A stretch of 56,034 bases of DNA, taken from assembly GCF_029258205.1 (NCBI RefSeq), contig NZ_JARHZJ010000100.1, forward strand, positions 1-56,034, given 5' to 3'. Positions 1-9,480 of this stretch are shown piece after piece. A program made the translations under genes and the position numbers. Source of the DNA: Clostridium sp. (lineage in GTDB: Bacteria > Bacillota > Clostridia > Clostridiales > Clostridiaceae). The first letter of the stretch is position 1, and each line of letters starts with the position of its first letter. Under the pieces are notes generated by a model, which was given only the letters and a program-made list of their open reading frames with translations, had not been told where the DNA came from and searched no databases.

Positions 1-89
1 TCAACTTCAGCGTTAAGTTTTTCAACGAATAATACGTCTCCTTCTTGAACTCTGTATTGTTTTCCTCCTGTAGTTAATACTGCGTACAT
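1..89 (-). CDS. rplU: 50S ribosomal protein L21, N-terminal part (cut by window edge)
   Basis: The first 29 codons read [18 protein letters not shown] and continue into [11 protein letters not shown], the conserved start of L21, a 23S-rRNA-binding protein of the large subunit. The gene runs off the window at position 1. The ATG is preceded by a strong AGGAGGTG ribosome binding site. A separate promoter and a structured leader lie upstream, so L21 appears to be transcribed independently of the RNase E/G gene behind it. The order radical SAM, DUF2344, rng, rplU is common in clostridia. Confidence 0.95.
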
Positions 90-172
90 TAAAACACCTC
101 CTCATAACGGTCTCGCCACTTAAGGTAAACTAATTAAAGTTATTTTTAAAACCTATTCGTGAGCGGTTTACA
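90..172 (-). ncRNA. Ribosomal protein L21 leader (autoregulatory 5' UTR)
   Basis: The roughly 83 nt between the predicted transcription start and the rplU ATG contain complementary blocks (GTAAAC with GTTTAC, CCGCT with AGTGG) and a conserved-looking GTGGCGAGACCGTTATG next to the ribosome binding site. Firmicutes carry an L21 leader family of about this length at this place, thought to let L21 control its own synthesis. The family assignment rests on position, size and folding, not on a covariance search. Confidence 0.6.
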
Positions 173-178
173 AAAGCC

Positions 179-207
179 ATTCTATCATAGCTAAAGCCTT
201 TTGTAAA
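179..207 (-). promoter_or_regulatory. Promoter of the rplU leader
   Basis: On the minus strand a -35 element TTTACA (202-207) is followed after 17 bases by a -10 element TAGAAT (179-184). Transcription would begin near position 172, at the upstream edge of the L21 leader and just after the end of the RNase E/G gene. Confidence 0.6.
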
Positions 208-214
208 GCTAAAT

Positions 215-1657
215 TTAATATTTTTCGATATTCTTCACCAAATACTCTTTTACGCTTTCTATTTGATTTTTAAAGATCAATGGTTCTACTTTGTAAAAAT
301 CTTTAGATTCTTGAAAATTCAAGTAAATATTTAAATCTAATGCCCCAATTTCTTTTAAAAACTCAAAAATATTTCCTCTAATATCTTTTTCATAAATAGA
401 GTTTATTTCTATATGAAAATCTTTTATCTTTCCATCTCCATTTTTCTTCAAAATCTCATTTCTTAAAAGAAGATTTATATAAGATAACTTTAATCTCTTT
501 CCATGACCATTACAAGAAAAACAATTCTCTTCTATATAGTCATAAATACTTTTTCCTTTTCTATATCTTGTTATTTGTACTAATCCAAGTTCTGTAAAAG
601 GGAAAATTTTAGCTCTTTGGCTATCACTTTTAAATTCATCTTTTAATATTTCTAATATTTTTTTCTTATTTTCTTGTGAATGCATATCTATAAAATCAAC
701 TAATATTATTCCACCTAAATTCCTAATTTTAATCTGTCTAGCAATTTCTATTGCTGCATTTTTATTAGTTTCATAAGCAGTTTTTTCTTTGTTTTTATGA
801 TTTGTATTCTTACCTGAATTAACATCTATAACATACATAGCCTCTGTTTTTTCTATAACTATGTTTCCACCACAATTTAAATTAACTCTATTATTTCTAA
901 GACTAAGAATTTCTTTTTCAATACCATAATAATCAAAAAGACTTCTAGCATCATCATAAAGAATTACTTTTAAATATTTAAAATTAGAAATACTATCTTT
1001 TATTCTTTCATAGTCTTCTATAGAATCAACAATTATTGAAGAAGTATACTCATCAATGTCATCTCTAATTATCTTATTAATAAGGTCTCCTTTACCAAAC
1101 AATCTTTTTGGATTTAAGGAAAATTTACCTTGTCTAATAATCTCTATATAGTTTCTATATAGTTCATCTATTTCCTCTTGAATCTCATGAATACTAACTG
1201 ATTGAGCTTTTGTTCTAACAGTAACTCCTAATTCATTTGGTTTTATCAATGAATTTTCAAGTTCTTTCTTAAACTCTAAATCTTCTATCTTTTTTGAAAT
1301 TGAAATATCATTTCTTGAAGTCTCTAAAACACAATATCTTCCTGCTAAAGATATCTTGGAAGTAACTTTTGCTCCTTTACTTCCAAGTTGTTCTTTTAAT
1401 ACTTCAACAATTACTCCATCTCCTTGTTTTAGCTCTTTTTCATCTTCCCCAAGTATCATATAGGCCTGTTTACTATAGCCAATATCTATAAAGGCACTCT
1501 TTATTCCTGGAACCACTCTTTTGACTATACCTTTATATATTTCTCCTTGAACAGGTTCTAGACTCTCCTCTTCTATATAGCACTCACTTAAAAGATTATT
1601 TTTCTTTATAGCAACCCTTAATAAATTTTCTCTTCTTTCTACGTATATATCTCTCAT
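215..1657 (-). CDS. rng: Ribonuclease E/G family endoribonuclease
   Basis: This is a 480-residue RNase G-type endoribonuclease that cuts single-stranded AU-rich RNA in rRNA and mRNA processing. An S1-like RNA-binding fold lies at about residues 35-110 (GEIYKGIVKRVVPGIKSAF). The two metal-binding aspartates of the catalytic site are visible in VIDVNSGK (about 277) and ILVDFIDM (about 320). The zinc-link motif follows in CFSCNGHGKR (about 380). There is no long C-terminal scaffold tail as in E. coli RNase E, so it is of the short RNase G form. The ATG has an AGGAAG ribosome binding site. It lies 16 bases after the DUF2344 gene in the same orientation. Confidence 0.93.
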   Translation of the reverse strand: MRDIYVERRENLLRVAIKKNNLLSECYIEEESLEPVQGEIYKGIVKRVVPGIKSAFIDIGYSKQAYMILGEDEKELKQGDGVIVEVLKEQLGSKGAKVTSKISLAGRYCVLETSRNDISISKKIEDLEFKKELENSLIKPNELGVTVRTKAQSVSIHEIQEEIDELYRNYIEIIRQGKFSLNPKRLFGKGDLINKIIRDDIDEYTSSIIVDSIEDYERIKDSISNFKYLKVILYDDARSLFDYYGIEKEILSLRNNRVNLNCGGNIVIEKTEAMYVIDVNSGKNTNHKNKEKTAYETNKNAAIEIARQIKIRNLGGIILVDFIDMHSQENKKKILEILKDEFKSDSQRAKIFPFTELGLVQITRYRKGKSIYDYIEENCFSCNGHGKRLKLSYINLLLRNEILKKNGDGKIKDFHIEINSIYEKDIRGNIFEFLKEIGALDLNIYLNFQESKDFYKVEPLIFKNQIESVKEYLVKNIEKY

Positions 1658-1673
1658 GAATTCACTTCCTAAT

Positions 1674-2375
1674 TTAGATATATTTATATAGAGGAACTAA
1701 TGTATTCCCTTTGTATGCATACATCTCAACTCTTTTTATTTCTACGAAAGCTTCTTCATTAACATTTGATGTATTTTGTTTTATAACATTTGCTAAAAGA
1801 TCTGCTGAAAGATTTTCTCTACTTCCACAGCTTATAGTTGTATTTACAATTAAATAATTATCCTTAGTAGAGCATTTAAAATCTTTTATAAATGGTTTTA
1901 TATCTGCTTCTTTTTCACCTTTTTTAGTTCTTTTTATTGTTATTATTTCTTTTTTAGCCATTAAAGCATTAACTTCTTCTTCAGCCTTAGAAATATCATT
2001 ATATCTTATCTTTATTGTATAATTGGCAGCATCTAAAAGAGCCATAGCTGCTGGTAATCTCTTAACATTGTGTATAACTGGACTCTTTGAAACTTCTAAA
2101 AATCTAATTCCATTTGCTGAGAATTTATTTAATTGCTCTTTTACTGCCTCTTCATTCATATCTTCAGTTAAATTTAAATCTAAATAATCGCCTTCAGAAT
2201 ATACACCAACTGATAAAGGTTGTGCTATTGCTAATGCCATATGAGGATTAAATCCTTTTGAATATTCAACTGGAAGACAAGCTCTTCTTACTATTCTTTG
2301 AATTGTTCTCATTAAATCTAAGTGAGAAACAAATTTTATATCTGCATCTTTAGTAAATTTAATTAAGTATCGCAC
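1674..2375 (-). CDS. TIGR03936/DUF2344 radical-SAM-associated protein
   Basis: The 233-residue product belongs to the DUF2344 family, which almost always sits beside, or is fused to, a TIGR03960 radical SAM protein. Its biochemical role is not established. The start chosen is GTG at 2375, giving (M)RYLIKFTKDADIKFVSHLDL, which matches the usual start of the family and follows a GGGGAG ribosome binding site. A longer reading from ATG at 2393 would lack a suitable site. The gene overlaps the end of the radical SAM gene by 17 bases, which suggests translational coupling. Identity as family member is confident; function is unknown. Confidence 0.85.
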   Translation of the reverse strand: MRYLIKFTKDADIKFVSHLDLMRTIQRIVRRACLPVEYSKGFNPHMALAIAQPLSVGVYSEGDYLDLNLTEDMNEEAVKEQLNKFSANGIRFLEVSKSPVIHNVKRLPAAMALLDAANYTIKIRYNDISKAEEEVNALMAKKEIITIKRTKKGEKEADIKPFIKDFKCSTKDNYLIVNTTISCGSRENLSADLLANVIKQNTSNVNEEAFVEIKRVEMYAYKGNTLVPLYKYI

Positions 2376-4212
2376 CTTCAAAACACTCCCCATCTTTAAA
2401 GTTTACATTTACTCCACAACCTGTACATCCTACTCTACAGTTTTGAGTAGGCTCGCCAGTTTTGGCTTTTTCATTTTCTCTTTCAAGATATTTTCTTGTT
2501 ACTCCAATATCTATGAAATCCCATGGTAAAATTTCATCATAGCTTCTTTGTCTATAAACATAGAAATCTCCATCTACATTACACTCTGATAAAGCTTCTT
2601 TCCATAATTCAAAATCAAAGTACTCTGACCATCCGTCAAATTTAGCACCTTTTTCATAAGCTTTTATTAATACATCACAAAGTTTTCTATCTCCTCTAGC
2701 TAAAACACCTTCCATATATGATGTTTTTTGCTCATGATAATTGTAGACTATACTTCTTGATTTTATAGCACCTTTAACAGCACGAATTTTTTCAGTTACA
2801 ATGTCCATTCTTTCCATTGGTGCCCATTGGAATGGTGTAAATGGTTTTGGTACAAAAATAGAAGTACTTACAGTTATTCTAAGTCCTTTATTTCTTATAT
2901 GTTTAGGTACAGCAAAGTATTGATCAGCTATTTTCTCTGCTAGTAATCCTATTTCTGCAGCATCCTCAATTGTTTCATAAGGAACTCCAAGTATAAAGTA
3001 TAATTTTATTGTACTCCAACCTGATTCAAAAGCATTTTTAGCTGCTTCTAAGATTCTTTCCTCTGTTAATCCTTTATTTATAACATCTCTCATTCTTTGA
3101 GAGCCAGCCTCAGGTGCAAAAGTTAAACCAGTTTTTCTAACCTTTTGAATCTCCTTTAATAGGTCAACTGAGAAAGCATCTACTCTTATTGATGGTAAAG
3201 CAACACTTACATTATTCTTTCCGTGTTCTTCTACAAGATCTTTTACTAAGCCTTGAATATCAGAATAATCACAAGTACTTAGTGAAACTAGTGAAACCTC
3301 ATCATATCCTGTAGCTTTAAGCATTTTTCTAGCTTGATCTAATAAAGTCTTTCTACTCTTTTCTCTAACTGGTCTATATATCATTCCAGCTTGACAAAAT
3401 CTACATCCATTAGTACATCCTCTAAATAATTCTAAAACAACCCTGTCATGAACTATTTCACTATAAGGCACTATTAAACTTTCTGGGAAATCAACCTGGT
3501 CAAAATTATTTATGATTCTCTTTTTAATCTTTTTAGGTACATCATCATACTTAGGTTTAAATTCTTTTATTGTTCCGTCTTCGTTGTATGTAACATCATA
3601 TAATGATGGAATATAAACACTTGGAATATGACTAGCTTCTCTTAAATAAGCTTCCTTGTTAAAGTTGTCTTTATGTTTTTGATAAAGATCTAAAAGATCA
3701 TTTAATCCTTCTTCACCTTCACCTAATTGGAATATGTCAACTATATCATATAAGGGCTCTGGATTATATGCACAAGGACCACCAGCTATTACTAAAGGAT
3801 CCTTCTCTGTTCTTTCTGATGCTCTAAGCGGAATTCCTCCCATGTTTAGCATATTTAATATGTTTGTATAACTCATTTCATACTGAAGAGTAAATGCTAA
3901 AAAGTTAAATTCATTTATAGGATCTTTAGTTTCTAAAGCATATAAAGGAATATTATTTTCTCTCATAAGCTTTTCCATGTCTGGCCATGGAGCATATACT
4001 CTTTCACAATATGTATCTTTTCTTTGATTTAAAACATGATATAAAATTCTTGATCCTAAGTGAGACATCCCTACTTCATAAACATCTGGGAAGCAAAATC
4101 CAAATCTTATATCAACTTCTTTTGGATCTTTTATCGCTTCATTAAGCTCTCCACCTACATATCTAGATGGTTTCTCAACTCTATATAAAATATCCTCAGT
4201 TATTCTTACCAT
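2359..4212 (-). CDS. TIGR03960 family B12-binding-domain/radical SAM protein
   Basis: This 617-residue protein has the layout of the TIGR03960 family: an N-terminal cobalamin-binding-like region containing FGFCFPDVYEVGMSHLG, then a radical SAM core. The 4Fe-4S/SAM motif CxxxCxxC is clear in CTNGCRFCQAG at about residue 268. A second cysteine group lies at the extreme C-terminus (NCRVGCTGCGVN) and may hold another cluster. The substrate is not known; the fixed pairing with DUF2344 and the neighbourhood of rng and rplU hint at RNA or ribosome modification, which is inference. The ATG has an AGGAGG site and the length is typical. Confidence 0.88.
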   Translation of the reverse strand: MVRITEDILYRVEKPSRYVGGELNEAIKDPKEVDIRFGFCFPDVYEVGMSHLGSRILYHVLNQRKDTYCERVYAPWPDMEKLMRENNIPLYALETKDPINEFNFLAFTLQYEMSYTNILNMLNMGGIPLRASERTEKDPLVIAGGPCAYNPEPLYDIVDIFQLGEGEEGLNDLLDLYQKHKDNFNKEAYLREASHIPSVYIPSLYDVTYNEDGTIKEFKPKYDDVPKKIKKRIINNFDQVDFPESLIVPYSEIVHDRVVLELFRGCTNGCRFCQAGMIYRPVREKSRKTLLDQARKMLKATGYDEVSLVSLSTCDYSDIQGLVKDLVEEHGKNNVSVALPSIRVDAFSVDLLKEIQKVRKTGLTFAPEAGSQRMRDVINKGLTEERILEAAKNAFESGWSTIKLYFILGVPYETIEDAAEIGLLAEKIADQYFAVPKHIRNKGLRITVSTSIFVPKPFTPFQWAPMERMDIVTEKIRAVKGAIKSRSIVYNYHEQKTSYMEGVLARGDRKLCDVLIKAYEKGAKFDGWSEYFDFELWKEALSECNVDGDFYVYRQRSYDEILPWDFIDIGVTRKYLERENEKAKTGEPTQNCRVGCTGCGVNVNFKDGECFEGAILN

Positions 4213-4264
4213 TTAGTTTCCTCCTACATTTTTATAAAATATTAAAGCCACTATCTATAATAAA

Positions 4265-4294
4265 AAGAGAAGTATACCTCTTTATACTCCTCTC
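4265..4294 (-). terminator. Intrinsic terminator after the spoIVFB-like gene
   Basis: A stem pairing AGAGAAGTATA with TATACTCCTCT is followed on the minus strand by TTTTTATTATAG. It separates the protease gene from the radical SAM operon downstream. Confidence 0.65.
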
Positions 4295-4343
4295 ATATTA
4301 ACAATTTCTATTCTATCACAAAGAATAATTATAACCAATATAT

Positions 4344-5198
4344 TTATTCTTTTCTATACTTAATGTAATATTCTCTTAAATTCATGTTTCCAATTGTCTT
4401 TAATATCTCTATTATTTCATTTTCTCTTAAGACATAAAGCAAATTCATTTCTTCATCTAAAACATAAAATATATTAAATCTATTTTTATCAATAATTTTA
4501 AGAAGATTAACAATATCTTGTTCACAATATACAGAAGTTACTCTACTGTCTATGTATTTCTTATTAATTAATCGTTCTCTCTTTTTAGTTATATCACCCA
4601 TAATTATATACATTACCTTTCTTCTCTCATTATAGCTTAAATAGATTATAAATATTCCAGCTAATATGCTTGTTATATTTACTTCTCCTAAAATCACAAT
4701 TCCTAATATAGATAACAAAAGAAATGCTATTCCAAATGAATAGCTTATCTTAATCAATACATTGTTTACATCCTTAAAAATCATCTTCTCTTCTAAAATT
4801 GCACCTAATATTTTTCCTCCATCTAAAGGATAGGTAGGTAGCAAATTAAAAATAAATAAGACTAAATTTATTTCATAAGCAGAATAAATATATTGGTTTT
4901 TTGAAATTAATTTGTAAATAAAGAAAAAAATTATAGCCACAACTCCATTTAAAACAGGACCTGCTAAACATACTATTAACTTTTCTCTTGAACTTAAATC
5001 TTCATAATCTTTGATTTCTAATCTAGCTCCTAAAATATGAAGCTTAAATTTCTCTGACTCTATATTAAGTTTTAATAAAACAAAATAATGAGCTAATTCA
5101 TGTATTATAATCCAGAAAAAAGCTAGGGCTAAATCAAATATAAATCCTAAAATAAAAAATATAATAAGCTGTGCAATTATTTTTTTATGGATTTTCAC
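4344..5198 (-). CDS. SpoIVFB-like M50 site-2 membrane metalloprotease
   Basis: The 284-residue protein is a polytopic membrane peptidase of family M50. The zinc-binding HExxH is seen as HELAH at residues 33-37 inside the first hydrophobic block. The second metal-ligand motif is [13 protein letters not shown] at about 118-130. After the last membrane segments (about residues 150-190) comes a soluble C-terminal domain of CBS-like size (about 210-284). SpoIVFB of Bacillus cleaves pro-sigma-K in the mother cell during sporulation. The SpoIVFA-like gene directly upstream, overlapping by 4 bases, supports that role here, though other M50 substrates are possible. Confidence 0.82.
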   Translation of the reverse strand: MKIHKKIIAQLIIFFILGFIFDLALAFFWIIIHELAHYFVLLKLNIESEKFKLHILGARLEIKDYEDLSSREKLIVCLAGPVLNGVVAIIFFFIYKLISKNQYIYSAYEINLVLFIFNLLPTYPLDGGKILGAILEEKMIFKDVNNVLIKISYSFGIAFLLLSILGIVILGEVNITSILAGIFIIYLSYNERRKVMYIIMGDITKKRERLINKKYIDSRVTSVYCEQDIVNLLKIIDKNRFNIFYVLDEEMNLLYVLRENEIIEILKTIGNMNLREYYIKYRKE

Positions 5199-6037
5199 TG
5201 CTTATCTCCTAAAAACTTCATGCTTTCTTCTGGGTTAACATACTCATTTTTAAATAATACCTGAATTATTATACCCTTTGCTTTTTCATTTTCAGATGAA
5301 CTCCCTATTTTCTCTCCTTCCTCCACCTTATCTCCTTCTTTTTTTGATACCTCTTCTAAATTGTGATATAAAACTTCTAAATTTTCATCATATTTTACCT
5401 TAACACTATATGTTCCATTTTCATTTTTCATTTCACTTATAGTTCCTTTTAATAGACTTTTCACATCACCTTTTGAACCACTTAAATAAAGTTTTTTTCC
5501 TTTTAAATTATTATTTTCTAAAATTTTGACCTCTCCATTAAAAGGAACAACTTTACTTTCCTTCAAAAAATCTATAGATTCTTTCTCAATGACATCAAAG
5601 TTATTAAAAACACTTACTTCCTCATTATTTTCAAATACTTTTTCTTCATTAATTTGTTTAGATTCTTTTTTAAAGCTAGAATTTTCTAACTTAAATCCAT
5701 ATTTTATTCCATTACTAATAGTAGCTACTATTTTACTTTCATTCAAATTCAAGTTTTTATAATATCTATCAGTTGATATCACCTCTTTAAATTTACTACT
5801 TAAATCTACTAAAAATTCATTGTCCACTTTTCCCATAAAAAAAAAGCTAGAAAAAATAAAAAAGCTTAAAATTGATGAAAAAGTAACTTCCTTAATCACG
5901 TATTTCCTCAAACTATCTTTATCTTTGCTCTTATAGGTTCCCTTAATTTTGAAATTAACCTCATTATTAGGAGAAGTTTTTCTTACCTTATTTATTTTTC
6001 TATAATACTTCTCATATTCTTTGTTATAGCTACCCAT
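5195..6037 (-). CDS. SpoIVFA-like protein with degenerate M23 (LytM) domain
   Basis: The 280-residue product has a basic cytoplasmic N-terminus, a single membrane segment at about residues 51-70, a charged linker and a C-terminal domain resembling M23 peptidases ([20 protein letters not shown], then [14 protein letters not shown]). The catalytic HxH of active M23 enzymes is not seen: the equivalent stretch reads [11 protein letters not shown] catalytically dead LytM domain is the hallmark of SpoIVFA, which holds SpoIVFB inactive until a forespore signal arrives. The overlap with the protease gene supports the pairing. Assignment rests on architecture and context. Confidence 0.75.
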   Translation of the reverse strand: MGSYNKEYEKYYRKINKVRKTSPNNEVNFKIKGTYKSKDKDSLRKYVIKEVTFSSILSFFIFSSFFFMGKVDNEFLVDLSSKFKEVISTDRYYKNLNLNESKIVATISNGIKYGFKLENSSFKKESKQINEEKVFENNEEVSVFNNFDVIEKESIDFLKESKVVPFNGEVKILENNNLKGKKLYLSGSKGDVKSLLKGTISEMKNENGTYSVKVKYDENLEVLYHNLEEVSKKEGDKVEEGEKIGSSSENEKAKGIIIQVLFKNEYVNPEESMKFLGDKQ

Positions 6038-6138
6038 TTTTCTTCTCCCCTCTAAAAATTTCTAATTATACTTAATATATATATTTTTTATGCATATTAT
6101 AGAACTTTTATTACAAACTGAAACATAATATATAAAAA

Positions 6139-6180
6139 AATAAAAGTATTAAAACCATTATTGATCTTAATACTTTTATT
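6139..6180 (-). terminator. Intrinsic terminator after rodA
   Basis: Fourteen bases AATAAAAGTATTAA pair with TTAATACTTTTATT around a short loop and are followed by an A/T tract. It lies just beyond the rodA stop codon and separates rodA from the spoIVFA-like gene. Confidence 0.7.
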
Positions 6181-6184
6181 TTTA

Positions 6185-7309
6185 TTAGAATTTTAATTTT
6201 TTCTTTCTCATAGATATATTTAAAACTAAGGCTATACTCACTATAGTTGTAAGCAACGAACTTCCTCCATAACTTACTAATGGTAAAGTTATTCCTGTTA
6301 TAGGCATTATACCTATTGTCATCCCTATATTTTGTAATATAGCAAATATAAAATAGGAGGCAAATCCTACACATATCATAGAACCAAATGTATCTTTAGC
6401 TGTTTTAGCCGTCATTATTATTCTATATATCATTATTCCATATAGTAATAATAATATTATTCCTCCTACTGTTCCCCAATGCTCACCTATTACAGCGAAT
6501 ATGAAGTCTGTTTGCCTTTCTGGTACGAATTCTGATGAATATCCACCAACTTCTCCATTTAAATCTAATCCTGTTCCAAAGAACCCACCAGATCCAATTC
6601 CTATTTTTGATTGAGTTAATTGCAGATTTATACCTAATTCATCTCCATCAGGATTTAAGAATCCAACAAGCCTACCCTTTTGATAATCTTTTATAAGACC
6701 TGAATTCCAAACTAAGGCTATTGCCACTATTATTGATAAGAGCCCTGCACCTATTACTTTTATATCTAATCCAGCTGCAAAGAATATACCAAGTGCTATA
6801 AAAAATGAAACCATAGTCATCCCCATATCAGGTTGTACAACTATAAATATCATTGGTATTATTGCATACATGGCAACCTTTATAAAATTTCTAAAGTCAT
6901 TTATTCTTAAATCGACTTGTTCCATCTTTTTGGCCAGCATAAGTATCATGGCTGTTTTGGCCAGTTCCGAGGGCTGAATACTTACAGGACCTAATACAAT
7001 CCATCCTCTAGCACCATTTATTACACTTCCTGCAAATCTGGTTATTATAAGTAGAACTATGGATCCCCAATAGAATATTTCAACATAATTATAAATTATG
7101 TTATAATTCCAAAGTAATATTATGTACAATGCAATCATTGATATTATAAACCATATTAACTGTTTCTTAGCGAAAAAGAATCCTCGTTGAGACTTTGTTC
7201 CTAAGTATATGTTTAATATTCCAAACAGCACTATTAATATCATAGATACTAAAAGCTTATAATCAATTTCTCTTCTTAGTTTACTATCTAATTTTAGTCT
7301 ACTAAGCAT
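6185..7309 (-). CDS. rodA: SEDS-family peptidoglycan glycosyltransferase RodA
   Basis: This 374-residue polytopic protein of the RodA/FtsW/SpoVE family polymerises lipid II into glycan strands, working with a class B PBP (here the mrdA product). About ten hydrophobic segments are visible. Family signatures include the loop GVQ-like region read here as IQPSELAKTAMILMLAKK and the extracellular segment SGGFFGTGL, plus LPLVSYGGSSLL near the C-terminus. RodA rather than FtsW is favoured by its place beside minCDE, mrdA and mreBCD. A GGAGGTAATATA sequence precedes the ATG. It is separated from minE by a terminator-like hairpin. Confidence 0.9.
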   Translation of the reverse strand: MLSRLKLDSKLRREIDYKLLVSMILIVLFGILNIYLGTKSQRGFFFAKKQLIWFIISMIALYIILLWNYNIIYNYVEIFYWGSIVLLIITRFAGSVINGARGWIVLGPVSIQPSELAKTAMILMLAKKMEQVDLRINDFRNFIKVAMYAIIPMIFIVVQPDMGMTMVSFFIALGIFFAAGLDIKVIGAGLLSIIVAIALVWNSGLIKDYQKGRLVGFLNPDGDELGINLQLTQSKIGIGSGGFFGTGLDLNGEVGGYSSEFVPERQTDFIFAVIGEHWGTVGGIILLLLYGIMIYRIIMTAKTAKDTFGSMICVGFASYFIFAILQNIGMTIGIMPITGITLPLVSYGGSSLLTTIVSIALVLNISMRKKKLKF

Positions 7310-7416
7310 TATATTACCTCCATAAATTTTATTTATTTAACACAACTATTTATATAATACTTTATTTTCACCTATTTTCAATTACAAAATTCTGAACTTT
7401 TAAAAAAACTAATAAA

Positions 7417-7445
7417 AAGCTATCTCAAAAAATTTGAAATAGCTT
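7417..7445 (-). terminator. Intrinsic terminator after minE
   Basis: AAGCTAT and ATAGCTT arms, extended by TCAAA/TTTGA-type pairs, form a hairpin followed on the minus strand by TTTTATTAG. It sits about 10 bases after the minE stop codon. Confidence 0.7.
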
Positions 7446-7456
7446 ATATTTTTAAA

Positions 7457-7729
7457 TTATCTAGCTTTCCCCTTTATATTTTTTATAGGTATATTTGCTA
7501 CTAAAGATGGTGATTCGCCTTCTATTGCATTTGACTTTGTAACAGTTATATCAACATCCTCATTTTCAATCTCTACATATTTAGAAAGTACATCTAATAT
7601 TTCAAGTCTTATTTTATCTAAAACTTCATCTGATAGTTCACCTCTATCATGAATTAAAATAACCTTTAGTCTATCTTTAGCAACTTGTTTTGGTGTAAGT
7701 CTACTAGAAAAAACATTTAAAAAACTCAT
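7457..7729 (-). CDS. minE: Cell division topological specificity factor MinE
   Basis: The 90-residue protein matches MinE in size and pattern: an N-terminal amphipathic, MinD-binding stretch (MSFLNVFSSRLTPKQVAKDR) and a C-terminal dimerisation domain (LSKYVEIENEDVDITVTKS). MinE stimulates the MinD ATPase at the membrane and confines the MinCD division inhibitor to the poles. It is the last gene of minC-minD-minE, 10 bases after minD. The presence of MinE in a Gram-positive spore former, rather than DivIVA/MinJ alone, is typical of clostridia. Confidence 0.95.
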   Translation of the reverse strand: MSFLNVFSSRLTPKQVAKDRLKVILIHDRGELSDEVLDKIRLEILDVLSKYVEIENEDVDITVTKSNAIEGESPSLVANIPIKNIKGKAR

Positions 7730-7739
7730 TTTCTCTCAC

Positions 7740-8537
7740 CTACCCTCTTCTAAACAATTTTAGTATTGAACTAAATATTCCTTGATGTTCTGTGTTTAAA
7801 TCCATTATTGGAACATCTTCTCCTATTATTCTTTTACCTATATTTCTAAATGCTTGTCCGGCACTTGCTTTTTCATCTAATACTATAGGCTCTCCCTTAT
7901 TAGTAGAAACTGTTATATTTCTATCATCTGGTACAACTCCTAAAAGTTTTACAGAAAGAGTTTCTATAATATCTGAAATGTCTAGCATATCACCTTTTTT
8001 AGTCATTTCATAATTTAATCTATTTACTATAACTTCATGATTCTCTAATCCTTTAGCATCAAGTTTTCCAATAACTCTATCAGCATCTCTTACAGAAGTT
8101 ATTTCTGGATTAACTACTACGATAGCTCTATCTGCTCCAACTATAGCATTTTCAAATCCTTGCTCTATACCAGCTGGACAATCCAAAATTACATAATCAA
8201 ACTCTTCTTTTAATTCATTTACTAATCTTAACATTTGCTCAGGACTTATATCATTTTTATCCTTAGTTTGAGCTGTAGGTAATAAGTATAGATTATTAAA
8301 TCTCTTATCTCTTATTAAAGCTTGCTTAGTTCTACATCTATTTTCAATTACATCAATTATTGTATAAACTATTCTATTTTCCAATCCCATTAACACATCT
8401 AAGTTTCTTAGACCTGTATCTCCATCAACAACCACTACCTTTTTACCTTGTGCTGCTAAGGCTGTTCCTATGTTAGCTGTAGTAGTTGTTTTTCCAACTC
8501 CACCTTTTCCTGATGTTATTACTATCGATACTCCCAT
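7740..8537 (-). CDS. minD: Septum site-determining ATPase MinD
   Basis: This 265-residue ParA/MinD-family ATPase shows the deviant Walker A motif GKGGVGKTTTTANIG at about residues 10-24 with the two signature lysines. The Walker B-like strand DYVILDCPAGIE follows at about 116. The C-terminus ends in an amphipathic helix (FSSILKLFRR), the membrane-targeting sequence. ATP-bound MinD recruits MinC to the membrane to block FtsZ and is released by MinE. A GGAGGGAAAGTA sequence precedes the ATG. It lies 28 bases after minC. Confidence 0.97.
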   Translation of the reverse strand: MGVSIVITSGKGGVGKTTTTANIGTALAAQGKKVVVVDGDTGLRNLDVLMGLENRIVYTIIDVIENRCRTKQALIRDKRFNNLYLLPTAQTKDKNDISPEQMLRLVNELKEEFDYVILDCPAGIEQGFENAIVGADRAIVVVNPEITSVRDADRVIGKLDAKGLENHEVIVNRLNYEMTKKGDMLDISDIIETLSVKLLGVVPDDRNITVSTNKGEPIVLDEKASAGQAFRNIGKRIIGEDVPIMDLNTEHQGIFSSILKLFRRG

Positions 8538-8565
8538 TACTTTCCCTCCATTAAATTATGTAATA

Positions 8566-9201
8566 TTAATAAGAATATTTATCCGGTAAATACGGCTCTA
8601 CAATTATATTATTTCCATTCAATCTAGCCACTTCTGGATATCCTGTTTTCTCAAAATCATCCGGTGATATTGTTATTTTGCCTGATATAGAAATTAATTC
8701 TGGTTCTAAAGAATAAGCTGCTATTATGGCATTTTCATTTCCATTATCTCCTGCAAAAACCTTTCCCTTTAAGTCACCTAACACAATTACATTTCCATGT
8801 GCTCTAACTTCTCCGCCATTATTAACATCACCAATTATTATTAAATTACCTGCGTAATTCAAACATTGACCACTTCTAACAGTTTTTCTTACAAATTTCG
8901 TTCTTCCCTCATATACTCCCGAAAAAACACTACTTTGCTTTTCTAATCGTTCTTCAAATATACAATCTTTTATAAGTATCTCATCAAAAAGTACATCTTT
9001 TAACTTTGATATTTGCCTCTCATTTATATATTTTAAATCAGTAGTTATAGTTAAAGTAGCTCCTTTATAAAACTTTTTTCCTCTACTTAACTTCTCTACT
9101 AAAGAATCAAGCATTTCATCAAAATTTCCAAACTTGTCCATATTAATTATGGCATTTATTCCTAGTTTATTTCCTTTTATAAAAATTCTATCATCACGCA
9201 T
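8566..9201 (-). CDS. minC: Septum site-determining protein MinC
   Basis: The 211-residue protein has a divergent N-terminal FtsZ-inhibiting domain and the well conserved C-terminal beta-helix: [20 protein letters not shown], then [19 protein letters not shown] and [18 protein letters not shown]. The latter domain dimerises and binds MinD. Together with MinD it prevents polar Z-rings. The GGAGG element lies 13 bases before the ATG, a long spacing, but an in-frame TAA two codons upstream excludes an earlier start. It is the first gene of the min operon, after a 279-base gap. Confidence 0.93.
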   Translation of the reverse strand: MRDDRIFIKGNKLGINAIINMDKFGNFDEMLDSLVEKLSRGKKFYKGATLTITTDLKYINERQISKLKDVLFDEILIKDCIFEERLEKQSSVFSGVYEGRTKFVRKTVRSGQCLNYAGNLIIIGDVNNGGEVRAHGNVIVLGDLKGKVFAGDNGNENAIIAAYSLEPELISISGKITISPDDFEKTGYPEVARLNGNNIIVEPYLPDKYSY

Positions 9202-9390
9202 AGTAAATTACTATCCTCCAAGTATCCAACCCCTTTTATTCTTAAGGTAAATTATACAATAAATTAATTCTCACTTTATATTATATAAATTATTTTTAAT
9301 TTATAAAAGGATTTTATGAAATAAAGTAGTAAAATTTTCAAAAAACAAATCATATAAAAAAACTATATATAATTTATTTAATTATACACA

Positions 9391-9440
9391 AAAGTACCCT
9401 ACAAAATAGACTTTTTAAACGGTCTATTCTATAGAGTACA
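9391..9440 (-). terminator. Intrinsic terminator after mrdA
   Basis: A stem of GTAC, CTA and AATAGAC blocks pairs with GTCTATT, TAG and GTAC around a central TTTTTAAAC loop. On the minus strand it follows the mrdA stop by about 40 bases and ends in TTTTGTGTATAAT. The remaining 9202-9390 holds an AT-rich stretch with a TATAAT at about 9255, probably the min promoter; nothing else is recognisable. Confidence 0.65.
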
Positions 9441-9480
9441 TTTTAATCAATTCTGTAATTTTTTATTAATGATATTTATT

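Noticed and set aside
6111..6374. An 87-codon minus-strand frame overlapping the end of rodA.
   Set aside because: It is a shadow of rodA and its terminator in another frame.
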